Assembly (NCBI GenBank): GCA_022548915.1
Contig: JAKZES010000009.1
Coordinates: 62,001 to 126,000 of the forward strand
Reading direction: 5' to 3'
DNA: 64,000 nt
Source: Verrucomicrobiaceae bacterium E54
GTDB lineage: Bacteria; Verrucomicrobiota; Verrucomicrobiia; Verrucomicrobiales; Akkermansiaceae
Part shown: in pieces, positions 47,437 through 57,578 of the stretch
Layout of the letters: every line of letters starts with the position of its first letter
How positions within the stretch are numbered: the stretch's first letter is position 1
Position numbers and translations under genes: made by a program
Notes under the pieces: generated by a model
What the model saw: the letters and a program-made list of their open reading frames with translations, nothing else
The model's database searches: none
Told to the model about the DNA's origin: nothing

Positions 47437-50400
47437 ACGAGTGCCGCGGAGACCTCGTCGGCCAGCGTCAGCAGGTGGTCGGGGCCGAAGAACTCGAAGT
47501 GCCCCAGATCCCTGACGGTCTCGCGGAGCTCGCCGTGGGTCAGCGGTTTACCGTCGACCGCCGCCGCCCATTCGTGGCTGCCGCGCCAGACGCTGACCGG
47601 TGCCTTCACCGGTGCCAGGGTGGCCGAGTGGGCCAGCAAGGCGTGATGCAGGTGAACCGAAAGGGCGAATTCGATGACCCGGGGATCGACAACCTCGGCC
47701 AGTTTCGGCCGTGACTTCAGCCAGCGCCGGATACGCGACTCGCGGGCCTTGGCCGATGCCCCCGCGAGATCCGCGACAAGATCCTGAAGGTCATCGCGGA
47801 TGGTGGTATCCACCAACACCTCGTCGCCGTAGAGTTCGCCGAGCAGCACCAGGATGTCGTCGATGTGCCAGCGGTAGACTTCCTCGGCGCGGTCCTCGGG
47901 AACCGTCGCGACGGCCTCGAGCGGGTCGACCATTCCGAGCCAGGCGACCGTTCTCCCCCGCTCTTCCATGATGCGGGCGATGGCATGGGCCAGCAGTGCT
48001 CCGAAGGAGAAGCCGAACAGGTGAAGATCGCCCCTCGGCTGGCGCAGCGCGATGGCATCGGCATAGCCCGCCGCCATGGCTTCGAAGGCATCGAACTCGC
48101 CCCCTTCCGTGAAAAAGACCCGGGACTGCAGGGCGACGACCGGCCGATCTTCCGGCAGGCGCGCGGCGATGCCGTCATAGAGGGCCACCAGTCCTCCGGC
48201 CGGGTGGATCATGAACACGGGCTCGCGGGTGCCGGACTTCTTGAGGTCGATCAGGCACCGATCCGGAAGTACCAGCCCGGTGTCGCCCTCCTTGGTCGTC
48301 GCCGCCCCCGAGGCGGCGCGCCCGGAGCTCCCGGTCTCGACCTGCCCGCCGGAAATGGTTTCGAGCAGGTGCATCGAGACATCGGCGAGGGTCGTGCCCT
48401 CCTTCATCTTCGTCGGCGGCACCGAAATCTCGAACAGGCTCTCAAGGCGCATCAGCAACTCGAAGGTCATCAGCGAGTCCAGCCCCAACTGCGTGAGCGG
48501 GCGATCCTCGCGGATCTTCGAAGGCGACGAGCGCAAGACCTTGGCCACCTCTTCCTTGAGCATGGACGTCAGCAGGGCGCGCCGTGCTCCCGGGGCGGCA
48601 TCCATCAGGATCTCCCGGGCCGAACGCGCCCCGGTGTCGGCGCCATCATCCCCGGCATGGCGGAAGACCTCTTCATAGCGGGACGATTTCTCCAGCTGCG
48701 GATGGGTCGCACGGAAGGCCTTCCAATCGATCGGAATGACTCCGGTGTGGACGTGACCATTCCCCATCAATCGCTCGAGCAACTCGAGTCCGCGGGCCGG
48801 AGGCAGCGGGATGATGCCCTGGCGCGTCAGCTTCTCGCGCAGCTTCTCGTCGGCCGCCGCCACGCCGACCTCGCCGAGCTGTCCCCAGTTCACGGTCAGG
48901 GCCGGAAGTCCGAGTCCCTTGCGGTAATGGGCCATGGCATCGAGGAACGCATTGGCCGCCGAGTAGTTGCCCTGTCCGGCGTTGCCCAGTGCCGAGCTGA
49001 CCGACGAGAACATGATGAAGCAATGAAGATCCTCGCCGAGGGTGGCCTCGTGCAGGTTCCAGGTGCCCTGGACCTTGGGTGCGAGGACACGCTCCATCTG
49101 CTCCGGCTTCATCCGGCTCATGGTCTTGTCGTCGAGAACCATCGCCGAATGGACGATGCCGCCCAGCGGCATGCCGCTCCGCTTGATCTTCGCGACCAGG
49201 CGATCGACGTCCTTGCGTGAAGTCACGTCCACCGCATCAAAGTGAATGTACGCGCCCTTCACCTTCGCCTCCCTGGCGATCTGCATGAGCTCGTCATCGG
49301 CACGCCCGCTGCGGCTCACGAGATACACGTGGCGTGCGCCGCGGGCGATCATCCACATCGCCGCTTCGCGCCCGAATCCGGTCAGCCCCCCGGTGACCAC
49401 GTAGGCCACGTTGCCGCGGAAAAGGCGCGTTGGATGGGCGGCCTCGGGCCGCGGCACGATCGACGAACCCTCGGCGCTGAGCACGATCTTGCCGATGTGC
49501 CGGGCCTGGGCCATGCAGCGGAAGGCATCCTTCGCCCGCGCCATCGGGAACACCCGGTGGGGCAGCGGCTTGAGCTTGCCACTCGTGAAATGCTCCGAGA
49601 CTTCCCCCAGAAGCGTCTGCAGGCGCTCGCCGCCGTCGTTCATCGCCTGGCCGAGGTCGACGACCGACATCGTCAGATTGTGGCGGAACGGGCGCAATCC
49701 GACCGGGGTGTTTCCGTAAATGTCGCGCTTGCCGATCTCGACGAAGCGGCCGTACGGCGCGAGGCAGGACAGCCCCTTCTCGATCGCCGCCCCGGCCAGG
49801 GAGTTGAGCACCACATCGACGCCCCGGCCATCCGTCACCTCGCGAACCTGGTCGGCAAAGGCAAGTGAACGGGAGTCGAAGACATGCTCGACCCCGAAGC
49901 GGCGGAGGAACTCGCGCTTTTCCGGATTGCCCGCGGTGGCGATCACCCTGGCACCCAGCGAGCGGGCCAGCTGGATGGCCGCCATCCCGACCCCTCCACT
50001 GCCCGCCTGGACCAGCACGGTCTCCCCTTCCCGGATCTTGGCCATTTCCACCAGGGAATAGACCGAGGTCATGAAGGCGACCGGCAGGGTGCAGGCCTCC
50101 TCGAAGGTCATCCCGTCCGGAACCGGCAGCAGCAACGGCGCCGGAACCGTGAGGTGCGAGCCGAAACAACCGGCTCCGAGCGAGATCACCCGGTCCCCGA
50201 CCTTCCAGTCCTTCACACCGGGGCCGACCCGCTCGATCACTCCGGCGCACTCGTCGCCGATCAGCATGTCGATGTCGCTGTCCGACGGGTAGATGCCGAG
50301 TGCCTTCATGACATCACGGAAATTCAAGGCCGCCGCCTTGATCGAGATCTCGACCTGTCCCTCCTTCGGGGTGCGGCGCGCCGCCTCGACGAAGGTCATC

Positions 50401-53400
50401 GAATCCAGCATGCCGGGCGAAAGCACGTCCAGCCGGTAGCCGCGACGACTCGAGGCCGAAGATCTCTTGACCAGATCCTTGGGCAGGAAGCGCAGGGCAC
50501 GCCTTCCGGTCGACCGCAGCGCCACTTCCTCCTCCTTGGAGTCAGAACGGATCTCCGCCAGCAGGTCGCTGACCTCCCGCCGGTCGCCGGCCGGGGGCAG
50601 GTCCACCAGGCGCACCTTGATCCGTGAGTTTTCCGAAATCATCGTCCGCCCCAGACCGATCACGGTGGCACCGGCGGGATTGAGGGTCTTGTCTCCCACC
50701 TTCAAGGCCTGGGCACACCGGGTGAGGAGCATCATCCCCTTCGGCAGCTCGTCACGGGTCGCCGGCAGGGCACGGGCGATGGCCAGCAAGGGGGCCGTCG
50801 TCAATTCCTGGGCCGCCACCAGCGCCTCGGCGGACAAATCCTCCGCCGCCGGCAGATCGAGGCTCCAGCCAAAGATCAGATCGAGCCTGCTCAGCGAAAA
50901 ACGCCGGTCCAGCTCGCGGAAAAGACGCGAGGCGTCCTGCAGATTCCCCGGCCGGATCTCATAGGCCCCGACACCCTTCTTCGCGAACCGCTGACCCCGA
51001 TACACGCAGATGACGAGATCCTTCAGGTCGCCGGAAAGCTCCTCCACCACCGGGGCCAGCGCCCCACCCTCGTCGGTGAAGACGACCCGCACCATCGAGG
51101 GACGGTGGCGCAGGACATTCAGATCGAATGCCCCCTTCTCCCGCAGCGCCCGCTTCGCAGCAACGCGGGCGGCCGCAAAGACGCGTCCCGAAGGGCCGAA
51201 ACGATGCGCTTCGACCGACTCGAAGCCGAGCGACTCGAGCGTCCCGGTCAGGTCCTCCACCGATTCCGACCGCGCCGGCAGGAAACGCTCCGCGGACTCC
51301 TGACCGAAACCGAAGGCCAGCTCCGCCCACAGAGGAGGACTCACCGTGCCCTCGACCAGGCACAGCCCACGCGACTTCATCGCCCGCAGGAGACGTCTGG
51401 AACCCTTCTCCGTGCGCGCGGCCTCGGCTTCCCGCCCGAGCACGATCGCCAGATCGTAGCGCTGCGGATCGAACACGCCGGCAGCCTTTCCCTGGGTCAG
51501 CCCGCTGGAGGCATACTCGACAAAATGATGATCGAAGAACTTCTGCTCGGCCATCACCGCCCGCTTTTCGTCGGGCTCGGCAAAGACGACTTTCGTGCAT
51601 TCGGGATCGAAGCACGCCAGCAATTCCGAGACGGCACCCCCGCTCCCCCCGCCCAGCACGAGAACCTCGAGCGGAGTGTGGTCGGGAATGGCGTCCAGCG
51701 ATGCCCGGAGCGCGTCGCGCAGTGCCAGGTGCTCATGGCGGACCGTCGGCGAATCCTGCGAGAAATGTTCCTCGAGCGAAATCGAGCCGGTCGGCATCAG
51801 GACCTCGCCGACCTTGCGGCGCCCGCGCAGGACGGCCGGCAGGTCGGAGCCGATCCGCTCGACGAAGAACGCCTCGGGGTAGGCGTCGGGATACGACGCG
51901 AGCAGCTTGCGAAAGGCTTCGCCGGATCGAGAGGGCGACTTCGGCAGGTTCGCTCCGCTGATCAGATCCTCGAGACGCCGGCGGGCCGACTGGCTGATGC
52001 CCGCGGGCATCGACAATTCCGCGAGATGCGACAGGGCGATCCGATCCAGGGCCCGGTTCAGTCCACGAAGCCGCCGGGTCACCGGCGCCTCCGGCTTCGG
52101 CCATTCGGGTGCCGGCAGTTCCACCGGGCCGTCCTGCACCGCCTCGAGCGGCGCCTCGATCCAGCCGTTCTCGTAAAGACACTCCTCGGCGCTGGTGGCG
52201 CGGAACTCCTTGGTCCGGACCACCGCCTGGCTTTCCAGCCCCTTGATCTCGGCGACCAGGCGCCCCTGCTCGTCCTGGAGATCCATGTCGCCCCTCAGCG
52301 TCTTGCCACCGCAGTGGACGATGCGGATGCGGCAATAAAACCGACGACCCTCCGATGGACGGAAAATCCGGAAGGAGTCGCAATACACCGGCATGAATCC
52401 GGTCTCGCGGATCAGCGCAAAATCACTCGGCGCCGAGGACGGCATCGCCTGGAAGCAGCAGTCGAGCAATGCCGGCACCAGATGGAACTTCTTCGCCGAG
52501 CGCTCGACCGCGGGTGGGATGTCGATCACCGCCAGCGACTCGTGCTCGCTGTGGTAGAGATTGGAGATCCCCCGGAAGGTGGGCCCGTAGCGAAGCCCGA
52601 CGAAGTCACAAGTACGATAGATGACGTAGCCCGGAATCTCGCGGTTCGCCCGCTCGATCATCGTCTGCGGGTCGAACCTTCGCGACGGCTCCGGCATCGT
52701 GTCGGGGCGGAAGTTGCCCTTCACGTGGAGCGTCCAGTCGTCCGACGATTCATCGGACCGGCTGTGGATCTCAAAGGAAGCGGTCGCCGGCTGGTGCCGA
52801 AACTGCATTTCCGTCGACTCGCCCGCATTTTCCGGCAGGAACAGCGCCTTGACGAAGTCGACATTCTCGACCCTCACGGGCACATCGCCATGCATCTCGT
52901 GGGCGGCGGCGGTGGCCGACTCGAGATAGCCCGCGGCCGGAAAGACGGGGTGGTCCTGGATCACGTGGTCCCGCAGGAAATCGTAGACCTCCAGATCCAA
53001 CCGGGTGCTCCAGGTCGGTGCCGCGGAACCGAGACGGTCGGCCAGCAGCGGGTGCGGCACGTCCTCGACCCGGATCTGGCGGTAGCGGGGCGGCTCATGC
53101 CAGTGGTGGACCCGCCGGAAGGGCATGATGGGGAAATCCTGTTTCCCGCAGGCCACCGGGTAGAGCGCCCCCCAATCGATGGCCTGGCCCAGGATGTGGA
53201 GACGACCGGCCGCCGCGAGCATCGTCAGGCGTTCGTCGGTCCGGCGCTTGAGTGAGTGCACCACCGTGCCGTGGCTTTCCTTGTGCTCGAAGCACTCGGA
53301 AATCGATGCGGAAAGCACCGGGTGCGGCGCGATCTCGAGGAACAGGCGGTAGCCCTCCTCGATCAAGCCGCCGATCGCTCCGGCAAAACGCACCGGCTTG

Positions 53401-55766
53401 CGGACGTTGTGCCACCAGTATCCGGCATCGAAGGTCTTCGGACCGGCCGGACCGCCGGAGACCGTCGAGTAAACGGGAATCGAAGGCTTGCGGAGTTTCA
53501 GCATCCCGAGCTTCTCCAGCAGCGGCTGCCGCGCCCCGTTCATGTGATGGCTGTGGAACGCGTAGCCGACCTTGAGGAAGCGGTTGAACACCTGCCGGGC
53601 GGAAAGCTCGACAGCAATTTCCTCGAGGGGGGCGGCATCGCCGGACAGGGTCACCGACTTCGGCCCGTTGATCGCCGCGAGACCGACCCGTCCCTTGTAT
53701 CCCGCGAGCAATTCCTCGGCCTCCTCCTCGGTGAGCGAGGCCGCCAGCATGCGTCCGTGCTGATCGTCCGCCGCGTCCATGCAGGCGCCACGCCAGAAGA
53801 TGACCCGGCAGGCCTCCTCCAGCGTCAGCACGCCCGCGGTGAGTGCCGCCGCCACCTCGCCGACGCTGTGGCCGACAGTCGCCGCCGGCATCACGCCCCA
53901 CGATTTCCAGAGCGCCGCCAGTCCCGCCTGGATGGCGAAGATCGCCGGTTGGGCGATTGCCGTCTCGTTGATCCGGGACTTCGACTCCGACTTGGAAAGT
54001 TCCTCGATCAGCGACCAGTCGCCCCACCGGCGCATCGTCGCGTCGCAACGCTCGATGACCTCACGGAAGACCGGCTCGTGCTTGAGCAGGTCGCGACCCA
54101 TCGCATACCACTGCGGACCCTGGCCCGAGAAAACGAAGACCGGGCCGGGGTGCTCGAAGTCCATCGGCGTGCCCTCGACCACGCCGGGTGCCGCCTCGCC
54201 AGCGGCCAGCAATCCAAGCTGCTCGACAAGCTCGGCGCGGGTCCGGCCGACCGCCACCGCGCGGTGCATGAACTGGACCCGCCGGGTCGCGGCATCGAGG
54301 CAGACCTCGGCGACATTCGGAGCCGGCTTGGCCGACAGATGGTCACGGAACTGGCCCGCGATGTCGCGGATCGCCTCGGACGTGCCCCCGGACATCGCCA
54401 GGGCGTACCCGGATGCCTTGGAACGATCCGTCTTCGGCGCTGCCGTCGGGCGGAAGCGCCGCTGCGGCACCGGCACCCCCTGCAGGATTGCGTGGGCATT
54501 GGCCCCTCCGAAACCGAATGAGTTGACCCCGACGTACGGCTGGGAAGCACCATCGGGCAGCTCCTCCATCTCGGTCACCACCCGCAGCTTGAGCTTCTCG
54601 AGGTCGATGTTCGGGTTGACCGTCTTGAAGTGCAGGCTCGGGGGAATCTGACGGTGATGGAGCGACAGCGCCGCCTTGATGATCCCGGCGGCACCCGCGC
54701 CGGCCTCGAGGTGACCGATGTTCCCCTTCACCGAGCCCACCGGACAGGGATTGTCGCTGCGGCGTCCGACACCAAGCGCCATGCCGAGGGCGTGGGCCTC
54801 GATCGGGTCGCCGATGGGCGTGCCGGTTCCATGCGCCTCCATGTAGGCGATCTTCGAGGGCTCGATGCCCGCGCGCTCCATGGCTGCCCGGGTCAGGGCC
54901 TCCTGCGACGCCGGGCTGGGCACGGTGATGCCATTGGTGCGACCGTCCTGGTTCGAGGTGGTGGCGGCGATCGTCGCGTAGATCCGGGTGCCGTCCTTGA
55001 TCGCCTGCGACAGCGGTTTGAGCAGCACCATGCCCGCACCCTCGCCACGGACGAACCCGTCGGCCCGCGAGTCGAACGCCCGGCAGCGACCGGTCGGCGA
55101 AAGCATCGCCATCCGGCAGAATGCCAGGTAGGGCACCGGTCCGAGAATCGAGTTCACCCCGCCGGCCAGCGCCATTTCACAATCCCCCCGGTGCAGGCTC
55201 TCGCAAGCGAGGTGCACGGCGACCAGGGCCGAGGAACAGGCGGTGTCCACCGCCACGCTCGGACCCTTGAAATTGAAAACGTAGGAAATCCGGTTCGCCG
55301 CGATGCTGTGAACCGAGCCGGTCGCCATGTAGATGTCGGTCTTGCTCGAGGTGTCGAGCCCCGACTGCATCAGGTGGTAATCGAAGGTCGAAACCCCGGT
55401 GAAGACGCCGACTTGGCGGCCCTTCTTGAAGTCGAACACCTCGCGGCCGTCTTCCAGGGCGCGCCAGGAGGTCTCGAGCAGCATTCGCTGCTGCGGGTCG
55501 ATGAAGTCCGCCTCGCGTGGCGAAACGCCGAAAAACGACGCGTCAAATCCATCGAAATGATCCACCAGGGCTCCCCACTTTGAATAGGTCTTGCCCTCGA
55601 CGCCCATTTTCGGGTGGTAGAACGTATCCTTGTTGAACCGCTCCTTGGGCAGGACTGAAACCGTGTCCTTGCCGTCACAGAGCATCTTCCAGTAGGCCTC
55701 GGGGGTGTCGGAGCTGCCCGGGAAACGGCAGCCAATCCCGACGATGGCGATAGGTTCGAAAGACAT
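47421..55766 (-). CDS. Single-module highly reducing type I polyketide synthase with thioesterase
   Basis: A 2,781-residue multienzyme starting at the ATG 55764-55766. Domains in order, with key residues: ketosynthase (1-425, Cys177, His312, His352), acyltransferase (545-870, Ser634 in GHSVGE; YAFHSH suggests malonyl-CoA), dehydratase (905-1190, His934, Asp1102), a methyltransferase-like region (about 1290-1530, GGGSGG loop near 1373), enoylreductase (1775-2100, GSGGVGMAA), ketoreductase (2120-2300, Ser2255, Tyr2268, LDD motif of B-type KRs), acyl carrier (Ser2431 in LGLDSL) and thioesterase (2510-2781, Ser2587 in GFSFG, Asp2614, His2756). All beta-carbon steps look functional, so iterative synthesis of a reduced fatty-acyl-like chain is expected, released by the TE. 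A Sfp-type transferase is needed but absent here. The GT1 gene lies 125 bases upstream. Confidence 0.95.
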   Translation of the reverse strand: MSFEPIAIVGIGCRFPGSSDTPEAYWKMLCDGKDTVSVLPKERFNKDTFYHPKMGVEGKTYSKWGALVDHFDGFDASFFGVSPREADFIDPQQRMLLETSWRALEDGREVFDFKKGRQVGVFTGVSTFDYHLMQSGLDTSSKTDIYMATGSVHSIAANRISYVFNFKGPSVAVDTACSSALVAVHLACESLHRGDCEMALAGGVNSILGPVPYLAFCRMAMLSPTGRCRAFDSRADGFVRGEGAGMVLLKPLSQAIKDGTRIYATIAATTSNQDGRTNGITVPSPASQEALTRAAMERAGIEPSKIAYMEAHGTGTPIGDPIEAHALGMALGVGRRSDNPCPVGSVKGNIGHLEAGAGAAGIIKAALSLHHRQIPPSLHFKTVNPNIDLEKLKLRVVTEMEELPDGASQPYVGVNSFGFGGANAHAILQGVPVPQRRFRPTAAPKTDRSKASGYALAMSGGTSEAIRDIAGQFRDHLSAKPAPNVAEVCLDAATRRVQFMHRAVAVGRTRAELVEQLGLLAAGEAAPGVVEGTPMDFEHPGPVFVFSGQGPQWYAMGRDLLKHEPVFREVIERCDATMRRWGDWSLIEELSKSESKSRINETAIAQPAIFAIQAGLAALWKSWGVMPAATVGHSVGEVAAALTAGVLTLEEACRVIFWRGACMDAADDQHGRMLAASLTEEEAEELLAGYKGRVGLAAINGPKSVTLSGDAAPLEEIAVELSARQVFNRFLKVGYAFHSHHMNGARQPLLEKLGMLKLRKPSIPVYSTVSGGPAGPKTFDAGYWWHNVRKPVRFAGAIGGLIEEGYRLFLEIAPHPVLSASISECFEHKESHGTVVHSLKRRTDERLTMLAAAGRLHILGQAIDWGALYPVACGKQDFPIMPFRRVHHWHEPPRYRQIRVEDVPHPLLADRLGSAAPTWSTRLDLEVYDFLRDHVIQDHPVFPAAGYLESATAAAHEMHGDVPVRVENVDFVKALFLPENAGESTEMQFRHQPATASFEIHSRSDESSDDWTLHVKGNFRPDTMPEPSRRFDPQTMIERANREIPGYVIYRTCDFVGLRYGPTFRGISNLYHSEHESLAVIDIPPAVERSAKKFHLVPALLDCCFQAMPSSAPSDFALIRETGFMPVYCDSFRIFRPSEGRRFYCRIRIVHCGGKTLRGDMDLQDEQGRLVAEIKGLESQAVVRTKEFRATSAEECLYENGWIEAPLEAVQDGPVELPAPEWPKPEAPVTRRLRGLNRALDRIALSHLAELSMPAGISQSARRRLEDLISGANLPKSPSRSGEAFRKLLASYPDAYPEAFFVERIGSDLPAVLRGRRKVGEVLMPTGSISLEEHFSQDSPTVRHEHLALRDALRASLDAIPDHTPLEVLVLGGGSGGAVSELLACFDPECTKVVFAEPDEKRAVMAEQKFFDHHFVEYASSGLTQGKAAGVFDPQRYDLAIVLGREAEAARTEKGSRRLLRAMKSRGLCLVEGTVSPPLWAELAFGFGQESAERFLPARSESVEDLTGTLESLGFESVEAHRFGPSGRVFAAARVAAKRALREKGAFDLNVLRHRPSMVRVVFTDEGGALAPVVEELSGDLKDLVICVYRGQRFAKKGVGAYEIRPGNLQDASRLFRELDRRFSLSRLDLIFGWSLDLPAAEDLSAEALVAAQELTTAPLLAIARALPATRDELPKGMMLLTRCAQALKVGDKTLNPAGATVIGLGRTMISENSRIKVRLVDLPPAGDRREVSDLLAEIRSDSKEEEVALRSTGRRALRFLPKDLVKRSSASSRRGYRLDVLSPGMLDSMTFVEAARRTPKEGQVEISIKAAALNFRDVMKALGIYPSDSDIDMLIGDECAGVIERVGPGVKDWKVGDRVISLGAGCFGSHLTVPAPLLLPVPDGMTFEEACTLPVAFMTSVYSLVEMAKIREGETVLVQAGSGGVGMAAIQLARSLGARVIATAGNPEKREFLRRFGVEHVFDSRSLAFADQVREVTDGRGVDVVLNSLAGAAIEKGLSCLAPYGRFVEIGKRDIYGNTPVGLRPFRHNLTMSVVDLGQAMNDGGERLQTLLGEVSEHFTSGKLKPLPHRVFPMARAKDAFRCMAQARHIGKIVLSAEGSSIVPRPEAAHPTRLFRGNVAYVVTGGLTGFGREAAMWMIARGARHVYLVSRSGRADDELMQIAREAKVKGAYIHFDAVDVTSRKDVDRLVAKIKRSGMPLGGIVHSAMVLDDKTMSRMKPEQMERVLAPKVQGTWNLHEATLGEDLHCFIMFSSVSSALGNAGQGNYSAANAFLDAMAHYRKGLGLPALTVNWGQLGEVGVAAADEKLREKLTRQGIIPLPPARGLELLERLMGNGHVHTGVIPIDWKAFRATHPQLEKSSRYEEVFRHAGDDGADTGARSAREILMDAAPGARRALLTSMLKEEVAKVLRSSPSKIREDRPLTQLGLDSLMTFELLMRLESLFEISVPPTKMKEGTTLADVSMHLLETISGGQVETGSSGRAASGAATTKEGDTGLVLPDRCLIDLKKSGTREPVFMIHPAGGLVALYDGIAARLPEDRPVVALQSRVFFTEGGEFDAFEAMAAGYADAIALRQPRGDLHLFGFSFGALLAHAIARIMEERGRTVAWLGMVDPLEAVATVPEDRAEEVYRWHIDDILVLLGELYGDEVLVDTTIRDDLQDLVADLAGASAKARESRIRRWLKSRPKLAEVVDPRVIEFALSVHLHHALLAHSATLAPVKAPVSVWRGSHEWAAAVDGKPLTHGELRETVRDLGHFEFFGPDHLLTLADEVSAALVQSSS

Positions 55767-55891
55767 GCGCACGAATATCAAGGGTGGCGGCGGACGGAAC
55801 TATCCCTCGCCGCGCTGTCTGTAAGCCGATTCATGCCACGCCGACAAGTGGCTTCATGCCGAATCTCCCGACGGATGGCCGCTGGCGGCAA

Positions 55892-57148
55892 TCAATCCCG
55901 TGCCTTAGCCAGCTTCTCGATCAGATCTGCGGACTCCCTGCGCCAGCCCTCCGCATCGCAGCGGGCCGCGGCCGCTTCCGCTCCGCGCCGGATCTCCGAA
56001 TCGTGGAGCACCCGGTCGAGCTCCCGCCGAATCTGCCACGACGTCGCGGTCGGATCATAGGCCCAGCGTCCGGCACCCAGGCGGGTGACCCTCGCACCGT
56101 GGTCCGGATGGTCCATCGTCTGGGCGACGATCAACTGTGGGATCCCGAACCGCAGTCCCTCCGCGACCGCACCCGCGCCACCGCGATGTACCAGCGCCCG
56201 GCATCGCGGAAGCACCTGGCTCATCGCCACCGGAGAGGTGATGCAGTGATTGCCTTCGATCTTCGGAGGGCCCTCATGGTCGAAGGAAAGAAGGAGCGTG
56301 CGGGTGCTGAAATCGTTGCAGGCGGAGATCAGCTGCTCGACCAGCTTCTCACTCGGCCGGATGGCCGAACCCTGGGTGATCGCCGCCGGAGGTTCGCCCG
56401 CGTCGAGAAACTCACCGAGAGCCGGGTCGAGCGGCATGACCTGCTCGGACTGAAGGTAGGGGAAACCGGTTTGACGCATCTGAGCCGGCATGCGCGCTCC
56501 CAGCCGCCCGTACCAATCCGGATAGAGGGCCAGCGGCAGACGCGCCCCGAACATCCAGTCGCGGTAGGAGCCGTGCCGCTCGTCCAGGCCCACCTTGCGG
56601 CGGAGCGGATTGAGGAACTTCCACATCATCCGGTCGATCACCCGACTCTCGATGAGCCGGGTCGCTTTCGTGTAAAGCCACCCGGGCGCGCTCCTCGACA
56701 CGGCATCACTCAGATGCCCGCCGATGCAGGCACGGTCTTCCTCGGAGGTGAGCTCGGTGGGTGCGACGTAGACCGCGACCCCCGGAATCCCCTTCTTCTC
56801 CTCGACGATGCGCGCACTCGATACGAGGCTGCGATAGACCAGCACATCGTCGTTCCCGACCGTCTCCATCAGCACGTCCAGAAAGGGCTCGGCTTCCTTT
56901 TCGCCGGCCTCGCGCAACGCCGCGAAACTTCTCAGCGGAGAAGAGAGCCGGGGATCCCGGATCGTCCGCTCCACCGTCGCCGCCTCTCCGGCGGGGATCG
57001 AATCAAAGCCCCATTTTTTCAGGGAGGCCTGATGGAAGGGATTGACCACCCACCGCACATCGCAACCCCGCTGCCGAAGTTCGACGGCAAGGACCAGGAG
57101 CGGGGCGATATCTCCGAAACTACCCGCGCTGGTGAAGATGAAACGCAT
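55892..57148 (-). CDS. GT1-family glycosyltransferase, likely acting on a lipid or polyketide
   Basis: A 418-residue GT-B enzyme. The N-terminus IFTSAGSFGDIAPLLVLAVEL is the acceptor-domain start of UGT/macrolide-type transferases. The C-terminal donor-binding motif is HRGGAGAVAEGLRFGIPQL, followed by a P-x-x-x-D/H segment (MDHPDHGARV). No signal peptide or membrane segment. GT1 enzymes attach a sugar from NDP-sugar to hydrophobic aglycones. Its place just upstream of the PKS on the same strand suggests that it glycosylates the PKS product. Its start is 21 bases from the end of the glutaredoxin-like gene, so the three genes probably form an operon. Confidence 0.9.
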   Translation of the reverse strand: MRFIFTSAGSFGDIAPLLVLAVELRQRGCDVRWVVNPFHQASLKKWGFDSIPAGEAATVERTIRDPRLSSPLRSFAALREAGEKEAEPFLDVLMETVGNDDVLVYRSLVSSARIVEEKKGIPGVAVYVAPTELTSEEDRACIGGHLSDAVSRSAPGWLYTKATRLIESRVIDRMMWKFLNPLRRKVGLDERHGSYRDWMFGARLPLALYPDWYGRLGARMPAQMRQTGFPYLQSEQVMPLDPALGEFLDAGEPPAAITQGSAIRPSEKLVEQLISACNDFSTRTLLLSFDHEGPPKIEGNHCITSPVAMSQVLPRCRALVHRGGAGAVAEGLRFGIPQLIVAQTMDHPDHGARVTRLGAGRWAYDPTATSWQIRRELDRVLHDSEIRRGAEAAAARCDAEGWRRESADLIEKLAKARD

Positions 57149-57169
57149 CCCGGTCCCTTGGCAGGTGGC

Positions 57170-57538
57170 TCAATCGAGGAACTTGACCTTGCCTCCGGGA
57201 ACCTCGCCACGGGCCATTGCCTCGTGTTCCTCGTCGCTGCACGCCGAGTTGGTCGGAGCATCCGCCTCGGCATCGACCGGGGCCACCTTTCCGTTCTCCA
57301 GCATCCACGCCTCGACTTCCTCGCCCGAGACATCCGCGAGCATCTGGCCGTCCACCTCGACGCAGGGCGACAGCGGCTGGCCGCTCTTCTGCTCCATCTC
57401 CCAGCGGAATGCCGGGTTCTTGATGATGTCCTTCTCCTCGAATTCGAGGTCATACTTGCGCATGATGGCCCGCACACCCTCGCTCCAGCCGCAGTAGGTC
57501 TTAAGATAAGCCGTGATTTTCGGTTGGTTCTCGCTCAT
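57170..57538 (-). CDS. Glutaredoxin-like protein with C-terminal extension
   Basis: A 122-residue thioredoxin-fold protein starting at ATG 57536-57538. The active-site region reads TYCGWSEG in place of CPYC or CGFS, so it has one catalytic Cys. The cis-Pro strand LSPCVEVDG is at about residue 58 and carries another Cys. The last 40 residues are acidic and lie outside the fold. It may be a monothiol redox or iron-sulfur handling protein; a role with the GT1/PKS genes is suggested only by its place at the head of the same run. Confidence 0.75.
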   Translation of the reverse strand: MSENQPKITAYLKTYCGWSEGVRAIMRKYDLEFEEKDIIKNPAFRWEMEQKSGQPLSPCVEVDGQMLADVSGEEVEAWMLENGKVAPVDAEADAPTNSACSDEEHEAMARGEVPGGKVKFLD

Positions 57539-57578
57539 GGCGCGGAACATAACGGGACAATCCCCGATCGCAAGCCCG

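Noticed and set aside
51105-53255. Long plus-strand frame (716 codons) inside the PKS
   Set aside because: It lies opposite the DH and MT-like domains; the minus-strand protein has clear catalytic motifs.
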